From the NCBI GenBank assembly GCA_021771675.1, contig JAETOP010000020.1, positions 1 to 41,618 on the forward strand: a DNA stretch of 41,618 nucleotides. Reading direction: 5' to 3'. The stretch comes from Oscillospiraceae bacterium (lineage in GTDB: Bacteria; Bacillota_A; Clostridia; Oscillospirales; Oscillospiraceae). The notes under the pieces were generated by a model, which searched no databases, had not been told where the DNA came from, and saw only the letters and a list, made by a program, of their open reading frames with translations. Shown here piece after piece: positions 23,716 through 31,171 of the stretch (the stretch's first letter is position 1; every line of letters starts with the position of its first letter). The position numbers and the translations under genes were made by a program.

Positions 23716-23876
23716 GCCTCATTTACCTCCTAGTCCTAAAATTTCTTCTCTGTCCGAGCGTGTCCGTGACTGTCCGTCCAGTCCGCTTTTCAAGTAAGCT
23801 AGTTTGCTACAATAAAGCCAGTAAACCGGACTGAAGGAAATCCTCGATGCAAAGACTGTACTTTTTTATTATATCA
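23716..23876 (-). promoter_or_regulatory. Promoter and long leader of the ABC-3C/restriction operon
   Basis: On the minus strand an extended -10 TGATATAAT lies at 23868-23876; no good -35 is seen. The leader holds four GTCCG motifs (plus-strand 23752, 23762, 23772, 23781; spacing 10, 10, 9) and an inverted copy, CAGTCCG (23779-23785) against CGGACTG (23827-23833). This suggests an operator array or RNA structure upstream of the first gene. Confidence 0.6.
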
Positions 23877-24015
23877 CACTCAAGTCGAGATTTCTACACT
23901 TTTACTCATTTGATTTCTGCGAACGCATAAAAAAATTTGCGAAAGTGAAAAACCGGTTTATCTAAGTGAAAACAGCATAGTCCGAATAGCGCTATAAGGA
24001 CGGAAAGGAGAATCA
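23877..24015. other. AT-rich spacer between the defence operon and the phage-like module
   Basis: No gene. It contains the divergent starts of the minus-strand defence operon and the plus-strand module, ending in AAGGAG (24005-24010) for the 64-aa gene. No clear plus-strand promoter could be assigned. Confidence 0.4.
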
Positions 24016-24210
24016 ATGACAGACTACGAACGAAAAAACTGGATCATCAACATTGAAAACAGTGCCACTGCTGTTGAAGCACAGCTTGGTTCATCAGTCG
24101 TAAATTCCGTGTTTGAGCGCTACGGAGCACATAGCGTTGAAGATTTGAATCAGAGCAACCTGCCTGCAGTCTTTAGCGAACTGTACGCAATTGAAGCCGA
24201 CCTCGGCTAA
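24016..24210 (+). CDS. Small conserved mobile-element protein, function unknown
   Basis: 64-residue acidic protein (MTDYERKNWIINIENSATA...) with AAGGAG 6 nt upstream. It begins a plus-strand series with sigma-like, DUF2800, DUF2815 and DNA polymerase genes, a set typical of clostridial phage or ICE replication modules. I do not recognise a domain. No membrane segment or signal is visible. It is separated from the next gene by a 230-nt structured leader. Confidence 0.65.
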   Translation: MTDYERKNWIINIENSATAVEAQLGSSVVNSVFERYGAHSVEDLNQSNLPAVFSELYAIEADLG

Positions 24211-24245
24211 GCAAATCGTCCTAAGCAAGACAAAAAACTGCTTAT

Positions 24246-24441
24246 CGCCGGATACCGCATCATCCGATCACTGATGGCTCAACGGTATCCGGCGGCACAA
24301 GTAAATAATGTAGCTGCCTTTTGAGCGGGTTTGCTGCAGACCGAAACGGAGGTTTCCGTTTGGACTGTGGTTTTTTCACTATGCCCAAAGCAGCTGCACC
24401 GAATTCCTCCGTTTCGAGAAATCAAAACGGAGGATTTTTTT
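24246..24441 (+). promoter_or_regulatory. Attenuator-like leader with terminator over the RBS
   Basis: Three hairpins lie in order: a perfect 12-bp stem (24246-24257 / 24283-24294); AAACGGA (24344-24350) / TCCGTTT (24355-24361); and TCCTCCGTTT (24405-24414) / AAACGGAGGA (24425-24434). The last is followed by seven T and then the ATG at 24442, so it is a terminator that also buries the GGAGG RBS. The segment at 24344-24352 (AAACGGAGG) duplicates the 3' arm and could pair with the 5' arm instead, which would free the RBS. Confidence 0.6.
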
Positions 24442-24840
24442 ATGAAAATCAAATACGCATTCCTGGACGGAACAGTGACGGAGGTCGAGGTTTCTGACGA
24501 AATCGGTGCCGTCATCATCGATAGCCGAAAGGCTGAACACGCACAGGATGAGCGCCATCGTTATCATTGCTACTCCTACGACGCCATCGACTACGAGGGC
24601 GAGGAGTACGGTGCTTGCGACGAATATGCCGTAGAGGATGATTCGGCAGAACAGACCGCTCGTATCCGAGAAGCCTTCTCGCATTTGACTGCCACCCAGC
24701 AGCGCCGGCTTCGACTGTACGCAAACGGCAAGACCCTGCGGGAAATCGCAGCTATTGAAGAGGCCAGCTTTCAGTCTGTTTCCGAGTCCATCGAAGCAGG
24801 CAGAAAAAAGTTTTTGAAAATTTTCCGCCAGACACCCTGA
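24442..24840 (+). CDS. Sigma-70 region 4-like helix-turn-helix protein of a mobile element
   Basis: 132-residue protein. The N-terminal half is acidic (GTVTEVEVSDEIGAVIIDSR, then a Tyr/Glu/Asp-rich stretch). The C-terminal half (about 75-125) reads LTATQQRRLRLYANGKTLREIAAIEEASFQSVSESIEAGRKKF, which matches the HTH of sigma factor region 4. Such proteins occur in clostridial phages and ICEs and probably control the module's transcription. The start at 24442 has GGAGG within the terminator-like hairpin. It is followed at 73 nt by a small gene with an RBS preceded by a short GC-rich repeat (CCGGAAGGC / GCCCTCCGG). Confidence 0.8.
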   Translation: MKIKYAFLDGTVTEVEVSDEIGAVIIDSRKAEHAQDERHRYHCYSYDAIDYEGEEYGACDEYAVEDDSAEQTARIREAFSHLTATQQRRLRLYANGKTLREIAAIEEASFQSVSESIEAGRKKFLKIFRQTP

Positions 24841-24913
24841 CAAATCCCCGATTTTTCTGGGTACACCGGAAGGCAACAAAATACAAGCCCTCCGGAAAGG
24901 ACGGTAACCCCGT

Positions 24914-25114
24914 ATGAGACACAACTTGAATATCCGTGTTTCAGACAAGCCCAGAAACGGCGGCGTAGTTACTTGCAGAACAGTCAGCATCCGCGAAAAG
25001 CTCTTCACCCTGCTTCTGGGGCCCAAGCAGAAGGTCATGGTCGTGGTTCCCGGCAACTCGGTCGAGTCCATTGCCATCACCGAAGTTCCGATGGGAGGTG
25101 GCACACATGAGTAA
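24914..25114 (+). CDS. Small phage-module protein, function unknown
   Basis: 66-residue protein starting MRHNLNIRVSDKP with beta-strand character (VVTCRTVSIREKLFTLLLG, KVMVVVPGNSVESIAITEV). AAAGGACGG lies upstream. It overlaps the next gene by 8 nt, which supports co-translation. It is found just before DUF2800/DUF2815 genes, as in related replication modules. No function can be stated. Confidence 0.65.
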   Translation: MRHNLNIRVSDKPRNGGVVTCRTVSIREKLFTLLLGPKQKVMVVVPGNSVESIAITEVPMGGGTHE

Positions 25115-25424
25115 GGTCAAGCTCCTGCTCGATGTGGTCGAGGATCTTCGCTCCCTGGCGGACAGCGTTCAGGCTGTGGCAGATGCCATGCTGCAGAATG
25201 AGCCGACTGTCGATGCAGAGCCGAAGACGCCTGCACCTGCTCCCAAGAAGGAACTGACGCTGGAAGAAATCCGAGCAGTCCTCGGTGAAAAGAGCCGAGC
25301 CGGATTCACGGCCGAGATCCAGGCACTCCTTAAAAAGTACGGTGCTCCGAAGCTCTCCGGCATCGACCCCAAGCACTACGAGGCACTGCTCAAGGATGTG
25401 GAGGTGCTGAAGGATGCCCCCTAA
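25107..25424 (+). CDS. Small phage-module protein (rrp5-like annotation in relatives), function unknown
   Basis: 105-residue protein: an N-terminal helix (KVKLLLDVVEDLRSLADSVQAVADAML), a Pro/Ala/Lys linker, and a C-terminal helical part LTLEEIRAVLGEKSRAGFTAEIQALLKKYGAPKLSGIDP. The last part resembles the small domain often mis-named rRNA biogenesis protein rrp5 in phage annotations. ATG 25107 follows GGGAGG. The 3' end overlaps the DUF2800 gene by 11 nt. Confidence 0.7.
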   Translation: MSKVKLLLDVVEDLRSLADSVQAVADAMLQNEPTVDAEPKTPAPAPKKELTLEEIRAVLGEKSRAGFTAEIQALLKKYGAPKLSGIDPKHYEALLKDVEVLKDAP

Positions 25425-26559
25425 TCGTCACGCAGTCCTCTCGGCATCTTCCTCCCACCGCTGGCTTCACTGCAATCCCTCCGCTCGATTGGAATTGGAG
25501 TTTGAGGACAGAGAAACGGAAGCCGCAGCCGAAGGCACAGCCGCTCATGCGCTGGCAGAACACAAGCTCCGCAAGGCACTGAAGATGCGCTCCTCCCGCC
25601 CGGTCAGCAAGTACGACTCCGACGAAATGGAGATGTACACGGACGGCTACCTGGAATTCGTTCTGGAAGCCATCGAGGAAGCCCGGCAGGACTGCCCGGA
25701 TCCCAAGGTGCTCATTGAGCAGCGGCTGGACTTCTCCTGCTATGTGCCAGACGGCTTCGGCACCGGCGACTGCCTCATCGTGGCAGACAAGCTCCTCCAC
25801 ATTATCGATCTGAAGTACGGCCAGGGCGTGTTGGTGAATGCCGAAGAGAATCCTCAGATGATGTTGTACGCTCTCGGTGCGCTCCGCCTCTTCGATTGTC
25901 TCTACGACATTGAGACAGTTTCTATGACCATCTACCAGCCGCGCCGAGAGAATGTCAGCACCTGGGTCATTTCCGTTGCCGAGCTTCGGGATTGGGCGGA
26001 AAAGACACTGAAACCCAAGGCCGAGCTTGCCTTCAAAGGCGAAGGTGAATACTGCCCCGGAAGCTGGTGCCAATTCTGCAAGGCGGCGGTCAAGTGCCGA
26101 GCCAGAGCTGATGCCAAGCTCCAACTTGCCAAATACGAATTTGCCCAGCCACCTCTGCTTTCCGATGCGGAGATCGGCAACATTCTCGGCAAGCTGGACG
26201 ACCTCATCAAATGGGCAAATGAACTCATGGCCTACGCCCAGGACGCAGCGGTCAACCACGGAAAACATTGGCCCGGCTACAAGCTGGTGGAGAGCCGCAC
26301 CAATCGCAAGTACACCGACGAGGATGCCGTTGTCGCTGCTGCCCGTGTGGCCGGGTATACCGACATCTTCAAGAAGTCCCTCATTCCCATCACCGAGATG
26401 GAGAAGCTCATGGGCAAAAAGACCTTTGCCGAGGTGCTCGGCAGTCTGGTTGTCAAGCCCAAAGGAAAGCCGACGCTCGTTCCCGCATCCGACCGGCGTC
26501 CGGCTATTACGACCACGGGTGCAAAACAAGACTTTACCGACTATAAAGGAGAACTGTAA
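25414..26559 (+). CDS. DUF2800 protein, PD-(D/E)XK nuclease-like with Fe-S cysteines
   Basis: 381-residue phage-type protein related to Cas4/AddB-like exonucleases. Visible: C20 in RWLHC, GTGD with D119, IIDLKYG (D132-x-K134, the D-x-K catalytic pair), and a C-terminal cysteine group CPGSWCQFCKAAVKC (about 208-222) that with C20 could hold a [4Fe-4S] cluster. It is expected to process DNA ends in replication or recombination of the element. It overlaps the gene before it and lies 2 nt before the DUF2815 gene, so it is co-translated with that ssDNA-binding-like protein. Confidence 0.85.
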   Translation: MPPNRHAVLSASSSHRWLHCNPSARLELEFEDRETEAAAEGTAAHALAEHKLRKALKMRSSRPVSKYDSDEMEMYTDGYLEFVLEAIEEARQDCPDPKVLIEQRLDFSCYVPDGFGTGDCLIVADKLLHIIDLKYGQGVLVNAEENPQMMLYALGALRLFDCLYDIETVSMTIYQPRRENVSTWVISVAELRDWAEKTLKPKAELAFKGEGEYCPGSWCQFCKAAVKCRARADAKLQLAKYEFAQPPLLSDAEIGNILGKLDDLIKWANELMAYAQDAAVNHGKHWPGYKLVESRTNRKYTDEDAVVAAARVAGYTDIFKKSLIPITEMEKLMGKKTFAEVLGSLVVKPKGKPTLVPASDRRPAITTTGAKQDFTDYKGEL

Positions 26560-26561
26560 TT

Positions 26562-27110
26562 ATGGCTAACAAGATGAATTCGACCAAAGTTGTGACCGGC
26601 GTTGTCCGCCTGTCCTACGCAAACGTGTGGGAGCCTGCCTCCATCAATGGCAGCAACCCCAAGTATTCCGTGTCCCTCATTATTCCGAAATCCGATAAGC
26701 AGACCCTCGACGCCATCAACGCCGCCGTGGACGCTGCCATCAAGGAGGGCGTCGCCAAGTTCGGCGGGAAGATCCCCAACAAGGCGGCTCTGAAGCTCCC
26801 GCTCCGTGACGGCGATACCGAGCGTGACGATGAAGCCTACAAGAACAGCTTCTTCGTGAACGCCAACAGCACTACCGCCCCTCAGATCGTGGACCGCAGC
26901 GTTCAGCCGATTCTCGACCGTTCCGAGGTGTATTCCGGCTGCTACGCCAGAGTGTCCGTCAACTTCTACGCCTTCAATTCCAACGGCAACCGCGGCATTG
27001 CCTGTGGTCTGGGTAACATTCAGAAGGTTCGTGATGGTGAGCCTCTTGGCGGCAAGTCCTCTGCGGCTGACGATTTCGCCACCGACCTGGACGACGACTT
27101 CCTCTCCTGA
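26562..27110 (+). CDS. DUF2815 protein, ssDNA-binding-like
   Basis: 182-residue protein of the DUF2815 family, thought to be phage single-stranded DNA-binding proteins. The core reads TKVVTGVVRLSYANVWEPASINGSNPKYSVSLIIPK, then YSGCYARVSVNFYAFNSNGNRGIACGLGNIQKV. The C-terminus is acidic (DDFATDLDDDFLS), as in SSBs that recruit partners by an acidic tail. It follows the DUF2800 nuclease by 2 nt and precedes the polymerase, so the three form a replication cassette. Confidence 0.88.
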   Translation: MANKMNSTKVVTGVVRLSYANVWEPASINGSNPKYSVSLIIPKSDKQTLDAINAAVDAAIKEGVAKFGGKIPNKAALKLPLRDGDTERDDEAYKNSFFVNANSTTAPQIVDRSVQPILDRSEVYSGCYARVSVNFYAFNSNGNRGIACGLGNIQKVRDGEPLGGKSSAADDFATDLDDDFLS

Positions 27111-27127
27111 GAAAGGAGTGCAACACA

Positions 27128-27310
27128 ATGGAACTGATTCAGAACATCCTTGTAACCGCCCTCCTTGGCATCTGGGCCTGCCTCAGCATCGGCTTCTTTG
27201 TTTGGTTGGTGCAGGGCATCAGCAATGACCACAAGCGTGAAAAGCGTGAGAAGGAACAGGCTTCCCGTGACCTGGAATACCACGAGAAGCGCATGAAGGA
27301 ATTGAAGTAA
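27128..27310 (+). CDS. Small single-pass membrane protein
   Basis: 60-residue protein with one hydrophobic segment (about residues 6-29, ILVTALLGIWACLSIGFFVW) and a highly charged C-terminal helix (KREKREKEQASRDLEYHEKRMKELK). GAAAGGAG lies upstream. It is nested between the SSB-like and polymerase genes and could anchor replication components to the membrane, but that is a guess. Confidence 0.7.
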   Translation: MELIQNILVTALLGIWACLSIGFFVWLVQGISNDHKREKREKEQASRDLEYHEKRMKELK

Positions 27311-27377
27311 CCCCAGACGGCTCTGTGGGTGGCAGGAATTGACCTCTGCCACCCATATTCCGTAGGAAGGAATGCGT

Positions 27378-28925
27378 ATGAAAACACTTAGCATCGATAT
27401 TGAGACCTTCTCCTCCGAGAACCTCACCAAATGCGGCGTGTACCGCTATGCCGAAGCCCCGGATTTCGAGGTACTGCTTTTCGGCTACTCAGCAGACGGT
27501 GTTCCGGTGAAGGTCGTGGATCTGGCTGCCGGAGAAACGATTCCTGCTGATGTCCGCTCTGCGCTGACCGACCCTGCCGTGACCAAATGGGCATTCAATG
27601 CACAATTCGAGCGCGTGTGTCTGTCCCGCTATCTTGGATACCCAACCGGACAATATCTCGACCCGTCCTCCTGGCACTGCACGATGGTCTGGGCGGCGAC
27701 CCTTGGACTGCCGCTTTCGCTGGAAGGCGTCGGTGCCGTGCTGGGTCTGGAAAAGCAGAAGCTCAAAGAAGGCAAAGACCTCATCCGGTATTTCTGCACT
27801 CCGGCAAAAGCAAGAGACGGTTCGCCCATTCGACATTATCCGACAGATGCGCTGGAGAAATGGTCGCTTTTCAAAGCCTACAACCTTCGGGATGTGGAAA
27901 CGGAAATGTCCATTCAGCAGAAGCTCTCCAAGTTCCCGGTCACGGAGTCGGAGTGGCGTAACTACACCCTCGACCAGCAGATCAATGACCGGGGCATCAT
28001 GCTCGACCGCACCCTCGTCACCCAGGCGATTCGCTGTGATGAACGCTTCAAGCGGACGCACATGGAGCAGGCTCGCTCCGTCACCGGCTTGGATAACCCC
28101 AACAGTCCGGTGCAGCTCAAGGCGTGGCTTGCCGAAAAAGGCGTGGAGGCAGATTCACTCTCCAAAGCCGCCGTGGCGGATATGCTCGAAAAAGCGGACG
28201 GTGAAGTGGAGCTGGCGCTCTCCCTGCGGCAGGAGCTTGCCAAGAGCAGCGTCAAGAAATACACGGCCATGCAGACCGTGGTGGGTTCGGATGACCGGGC
28301 CAGAGGGCTTATCCAGTTTTATGGTGCCAACCGCACCGGTCGCTATGCCGGTCGACTCATCCAGGTGCAGAACCTGCCGCAGAACCATCTGCCGGATCTG
28401 GACACCGCACGGGCACTGGTCCGCAGCGGCAATACGGACGCCGTGGAAATGCTCTATGACTCCGCACCGCTGGTACTGTCCGAGCTTATCCGCACCGCCT
28501 TTGTGCCGAAACCCGGCTGCCGTTTTTATGTGGCAGACTTCTCCGCCATCGAGGCGAGGGTCATCGCATGGATCGCTGGGGAACATTGGCGGCAGGAGGT
28601 TTTTGCAAAGGGCGGCGACATTTACTGCGCTTCCGCTTCGCAGATGTTCCATGTCCCCGTAGAAAAGCACGGCGTGAACGGGCATCTGCGGCAGAAAGGC
28701 AAAATTGCCGAGCTGGCTCTTGGCTACGGTGGCTCCGTGGGTGCGCTGAAAGCAATGGGCGCACTGAACTACGGCTTACAGGAAGGAGAACTGAAACCGC
28801 TGGTGGATGCCTGGCGTCTGTCCAACCCCCATATTACAAAGTTCTGGTGGGATGTGGACAAAGCAGCTTCCACCTGCGTCCGAGAGCGAACTGCCACAGA
28901 AACACACGGCATTCGCTTCTATTAG
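27378..28925 (+). pseudogene. Phage-type family A DNA polymerase, C-terminally truncated
   Basis: 515 codons of a phage-type DNA polymerase I. The 3'-5' exonuclease begins at once (SIDIETFSS, D7/E9). The polymerase domain has motif A DFSAIEARVIAW (D387) and motif B with RQKGKIAELALGYGG. It stops after THGIRFY, before motif C (HDE), so the palm lacks the second metal-binding Asp and cannot polymerise. Full-length relatives run roughly 640 residues. The start at 27378 has AGGAAGG 7 nt upstream; ATG 27372 is too close. Beyond the stop lies unrelated integrase-derived sequence, which marks a deletion joint. A hairpin (27327-27335 / 27346-27354) precedes it. Confidence 0.85.
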
Positions 28926-29042
28926 TCTTCTTTTCACAATGACACACCATGTCGTTTTCCCCTAGTTTTTCCCCTATCAGCATCCAAAACGCAAAAACAC
29001 CCAGCCGCATACCGGGTCATGGTACTGTGGCGGGGTATCGCT

Positions 29043-29318
29043 TTATCCCTGCTTCTTCATGCTGTCATAGTAGCTCTGCATCCGGGCAGCGGTGTCGGCC
29101 TTCATTTTATCGGAGGTGTGGGTCTAAGCGTTCAGGGTGAAGCTGGCTGTGGCATGGCCCAGCAGGCTTTGGACGCTCTTAATGTCAGCGCCGGAGCTGA
29201 TGGCAACCGTCGCACAAGTATGCCGGAGATCGTGTGGCCTTGCGTCCGGGCATCCGATGGACGCAGCAATTTTCTTGAAATGCTTGTGAAAGGTCCCGAA
29301 GATGATGTACCGCCCCAT
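29043..29318 (-). pseudogene. Tyrosine recombinase C-terminal remnant with stop at the catalytic Tyr
   Basis: On the minus strand the frame reads GRYIIFGTFHKHFKKIAAS, then RPHDLRHTCATVAISSG with the H-x-x-R box, then LLGHATASFTLNA, TAG (29124-29126), and in the same frame THTSDKMKADTAARMQSYYDSMKKQG to a TAA at 29043. In this family the position between LNA and THT is the catalytic Tyr (compare LGH...YTHV), so a Tyr codon has become TAG. The N-terminal catalytic Arg and the whole core-binding domain are absent. It is the relic of the element's integrase. Confidence 0.8.
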
Positions 29319-29321
29319 GCA

Positions 29322-29362
29322 GCCCTCATAATGCTGCTCAGGTCGTACTTTTTCACATTCAT
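29322..29362 (-). pseudogene. 5' fragment of an unknown mobile-element gene fused to the integrase remnant
   Basis: AGGAGG and ATG at 29362 start MNVKKYDLSSIMRAAW, a start seen in small proteins of clostridial mobile elements. After about 14 codons the sequence runs into integrase DNA in another frame, so this is a deletion joint. Nothing else of the gene remains. Confidence 0.45.
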
Positions 29363-29482
29363 GCCTCCTGTGGTTTTATTTGCCGTCTCTCCGTGCTGCC
29401 GCCGCTCCTTTGTGTTTGTCAATGCATTGGGTTACAACATGCGGTGTTGAAATTGGCCCCCAACTCTTTCTGTCTATATAAT

Positions 29483-29576
29483 ACACTTAAAAGTGTCCTT
29501 CGTCAACACTTTAGTTTCACTATTTCATTTCTTTTTTCATCATTTTCTTGACAGTCTACATTTAAACGTGTATGAT
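29483..29576 (+). promoter_or_regulatory. Promoter and twin operator-like sites of the HTH-Fic pair
   Basis: TTGACA (29548-29553), 17 nt, TATGAT (29571-29576), a near-consensus promoter. A perfect palindrome ACACTTAAAAGTGT lies at 29483-29496. A 12/14 match, ACATTTAAACGTGT, sits at 29558-29571, exactly 75 bp away and inside the promoter spacer. This is what autorepression by the downstream HTH protein would need. Confidence 0.7.
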
Positions 29577-29601
29577 ACTCTACAGAAAGGAGCTGGAATT
29601 T

Positions 29602-29820
29602 ATGCCACTTAGGATGAGTGAGAAAATCAAAGTCGTACTCGGCCGACGCAATATGACTTTAGGCGATTTGGCCGAAAAGACAGGCCAGACACGCCAAAAT
29701 CTATCCAATAAAATGAGCCGTGACAATTTCACGGAAAAAGAGTTGCGGAAAATTGCCGACGCCCTCGATTGCGCCTATTATGCTGGTTTCACTCTCAACG
29801 ATACTGGCGAAGATATTTGA
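29602..29820 (+). CDS. XRE-family HTH protein, probable antitoxin/regulator of the Fic gene
   Basis: 72-residue HTH protein (MPLRMSEKIKVVLGRRNMTLGDLAEKTGQTRQNLSNKMSRDNF...), the helix-turn-helix being LGDLAEKTGQTRQNLSNKM. AAAGGAG lies 10 nt upstream of ATG 29602; an upstream in-frame ATG at 29572 overlaps the promoter. Fifteen nt separate it from the Fic gene, forming a two-gene unit typical of toxin-antitoxin or regulator-effector pairs. Autoregulation through the 29483 and 29558 sites is inferred. Confidence 0.8.
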   Translation: MPLRMSEKIKVVLGRRNMTLGDLAEKTGQTRQNLSNKMSRDNFTEKELRKIADALDCAYYAGFTLNDTGEDI

Positions 29821-29835
29821 TTTGGAGGTCGCAGA

Positions 29836-30498
29836 ATGAAAAATTACGCAGATAAATTCCACATGACCCCAGACCAAAGCCTGTTTCTGGCGAAAAAGAG
29901 ATGGGATGAAAATGTCTATTGCGGCATGAGGATGGAAAACAGGAATATTACATTCCCTCAGACCAAAACCATCCTGCAGGGCGTAAATGTCCCCAATGTG
30001 CTGCTTGACGATATTCAGGCCGTTTTGAATATGCGTGACGCATGGCGGTTTCTGCTGGGCAGCATGAGCGAGCCGGTGACTTTTGAATACTGGTGCAAGC
30101 TGAATGAATACATTGCCCGGAATGAGGCTCTGGAATGGGGTAAACTCCGCACCGGCTCTGTTGGTATCTCCGGCACGGACTATATTCCGCCTGTGCCGTC
30201 TGAGCGGCAGGCCAGAGCCGAGCTTGAAGCAATCTTGACCGCAGACACCTCCGCCACCTCTCAGGCCTTGCAAGCCTTTGTTTGGGGCACAAGGGGACAG
30301 TTCTTCTGGGACGGAAATAAGCGCACCAGTATGACCCTTGCAAACAAGATTCTCATTTCTACCGGTGCCGGTTTCCTGACGATCACCGACAAGCATATGG
30401 AGCAATTCAATACCTTGCTGCTGGATTATTACAATAGCGGCGACAGTGAACGTCTTACTGACTTTCTTTATGAAAACACTATTCTGGGTATTTCATGA
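29836..30498 (+). CDS. Fic-domain protein with Gln in place of the catalytic His
   Basis: 220-residue Fic/Doc-fold protein. The Fic motif reads GQFFWDGNKRTS, so the canonical His of H-x-F-x-D-G-N-x-R is Gln. The D, G, N and R for phosphate and Mg binding are kept. An upstream MRMENRNITFP resembles the inhibitory S/TxxxE helix with Glu kept but Ser lost. Without the His, classical AMPylation is unlikely; another chemistry, weak activity, or a binding role is possible. I recall similar Gln variants in clostridial Fic proteins, so this is perhaps a subfamily rather than a mutation. GGAGG lies 9 nt upstream. It is the second gene of a pair with the HTH protein. Confidence 0.85.
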   Translation: MKNYADKFHMTPDQSLFLAKKRWDENVYCGMRMENRNITFPQTKTILQGVNVPNVLLDDIQAVLNMRDAWRFLLGSMSEPVTFEYWCKLNEYIARNEALEWGKLRTGSVGISGTDYIPPVPSERQARAELEAILTADTSATSQALQAFVWGTRGQFFWDGNKRTSMTLANKILISTGAGFLTITDKHMEQFNTLLLDYYNSGDSERLTDFLYENTILGIS

Positions 30499-30522
30499 GA
30501 TGATCCGCGCATGAAATAGGAA

Positions 30523-30714
30523 TTAGGTGACAGAGTGCGCATTGTCTCCAGCGGGCAGACTGACTCTATACAGGCTTTTCTGGGCCTGTTCTAGCTCCGT
30601 CAATGCTCCGTAGAACTCGTTAGGATCAACACGCTCAACATAGGCGTTCAGGTTTCTCACCTGTTGCCATGCCCTGTAGTATGTCCAATACAGCTCTTTC
30701 AGGCTGTCGGGCAT
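30523..30714 (-). CDS. Small open frame, probably a gene remnant
   Basis: 63 codons (MPDSLKELYWTYYRAWQQVRNLNAYVERVDPNEF...), helical and compositionally protein-like. It has no RBS at the ATG, which lies exactly where the pgmB remnant stops, so the frame is likely the 3' end of a foreign gene whose start was lost at the junction. It could come from the element that carried the HTH-Fic pair. Function unknown. Confidence 0.4.
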   Translation of the reverse strand: MPDSLKELYWTYYRAWQQVRNLNAYVERVDPNEFYGALTELEQAQKSLYRVSLPAGDNAHSVT

Positions 30715-30772
30715 GCTTCACAATAAAGCAGATCACCCCATCCAAGTCAAAAATCACAGCATCATACTTCAT
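30715..30772 (-). pseudogene. 5' fragment of beta-phosphoglucomutase-like HAD gene
   Basis: ATG 30772 begins MKYDAVIFDLDGVICF, the HAD motif I with nucleophile DxD as in beta-phosphoglucomutase. After about 16 codons the match ends. The ATGA overlap with the preceding GH65 stop (30769-30771) preserves the usual GH65-pgmB coupling. The remainder of the gene has been replaced by the sequence of the previous entry. Confidence 0.7.
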
Positions 30773-31163
30773 AGCGCTTCTATCGTTCCTTTCTCTGGCG
30801 TCAGCTCCAGACGATACCGTTTTCCACTTCCAGCCCGGCAAAGCCCTGAGCCAGCACTTTCCAGGCTCCCCCCGCTGCCGCCGGGTGCGTGCCGCCGATA
30901 TACACCAGGCCCGCCCACTGCTTGCCGCCGCCAATCCAGTCCGCCTGGGCGGATTTCATAAAGAAGGGATAGGCCTTCTCTGGGTCGCCGCAGCGGCAGG
31001 AGAGCAGAGCGTACATACAGGCGCTCAAAGAGGAGCCATGCTCTGTCCGGGGGGCATAGTAATCCCACTTGGCTTTCAGAACCTTGGCAGGATAATCACT
31101 GTGGAAGAATTCCAGCATGGTCACCAATCCGCCTGCTTGATAACCTGGGTCTGGGATTCCTTC
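30769..31163 (-). pseudogene. GH65 glycoside phosphorylase, frameshifted 3' remnant
   Basis: The 3' end of a GH65 (maltose/kojibiose/trehalose phosphorylase) gene. One frame carries QTQVIKQAD (about 31150-31130); a missing base then shifts to LVTMLEFFHSDYP, NWDYYAPRTEHGSS-like DYYAPRTEHGSSLSACMYALL and YIGGTHPAAAGGAW, the strongly conserved GH65 C-terminal blocks. A second shift leads to LELTPEKGTIEAL and the stop. About five sixths of the gene, including the catalytic Glu region, is missing. With pgmB it once made a disaccharide phosphorolysis unit. Confidence 0.8.
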
Positions 31164-31171
31164 TTTCAGGA

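Noticed and set aside
24379..25104. 241-codon minus-strand frame in the phage module
   Set aside because: Opposes the sigma-like and small genes that have good RBSs; the translation has no recognisable features.
29430..29446. ATGCGGTGTTG as a third MITE end
   Set aside because: Only 11 bases match one end; there is no partner end nearby.
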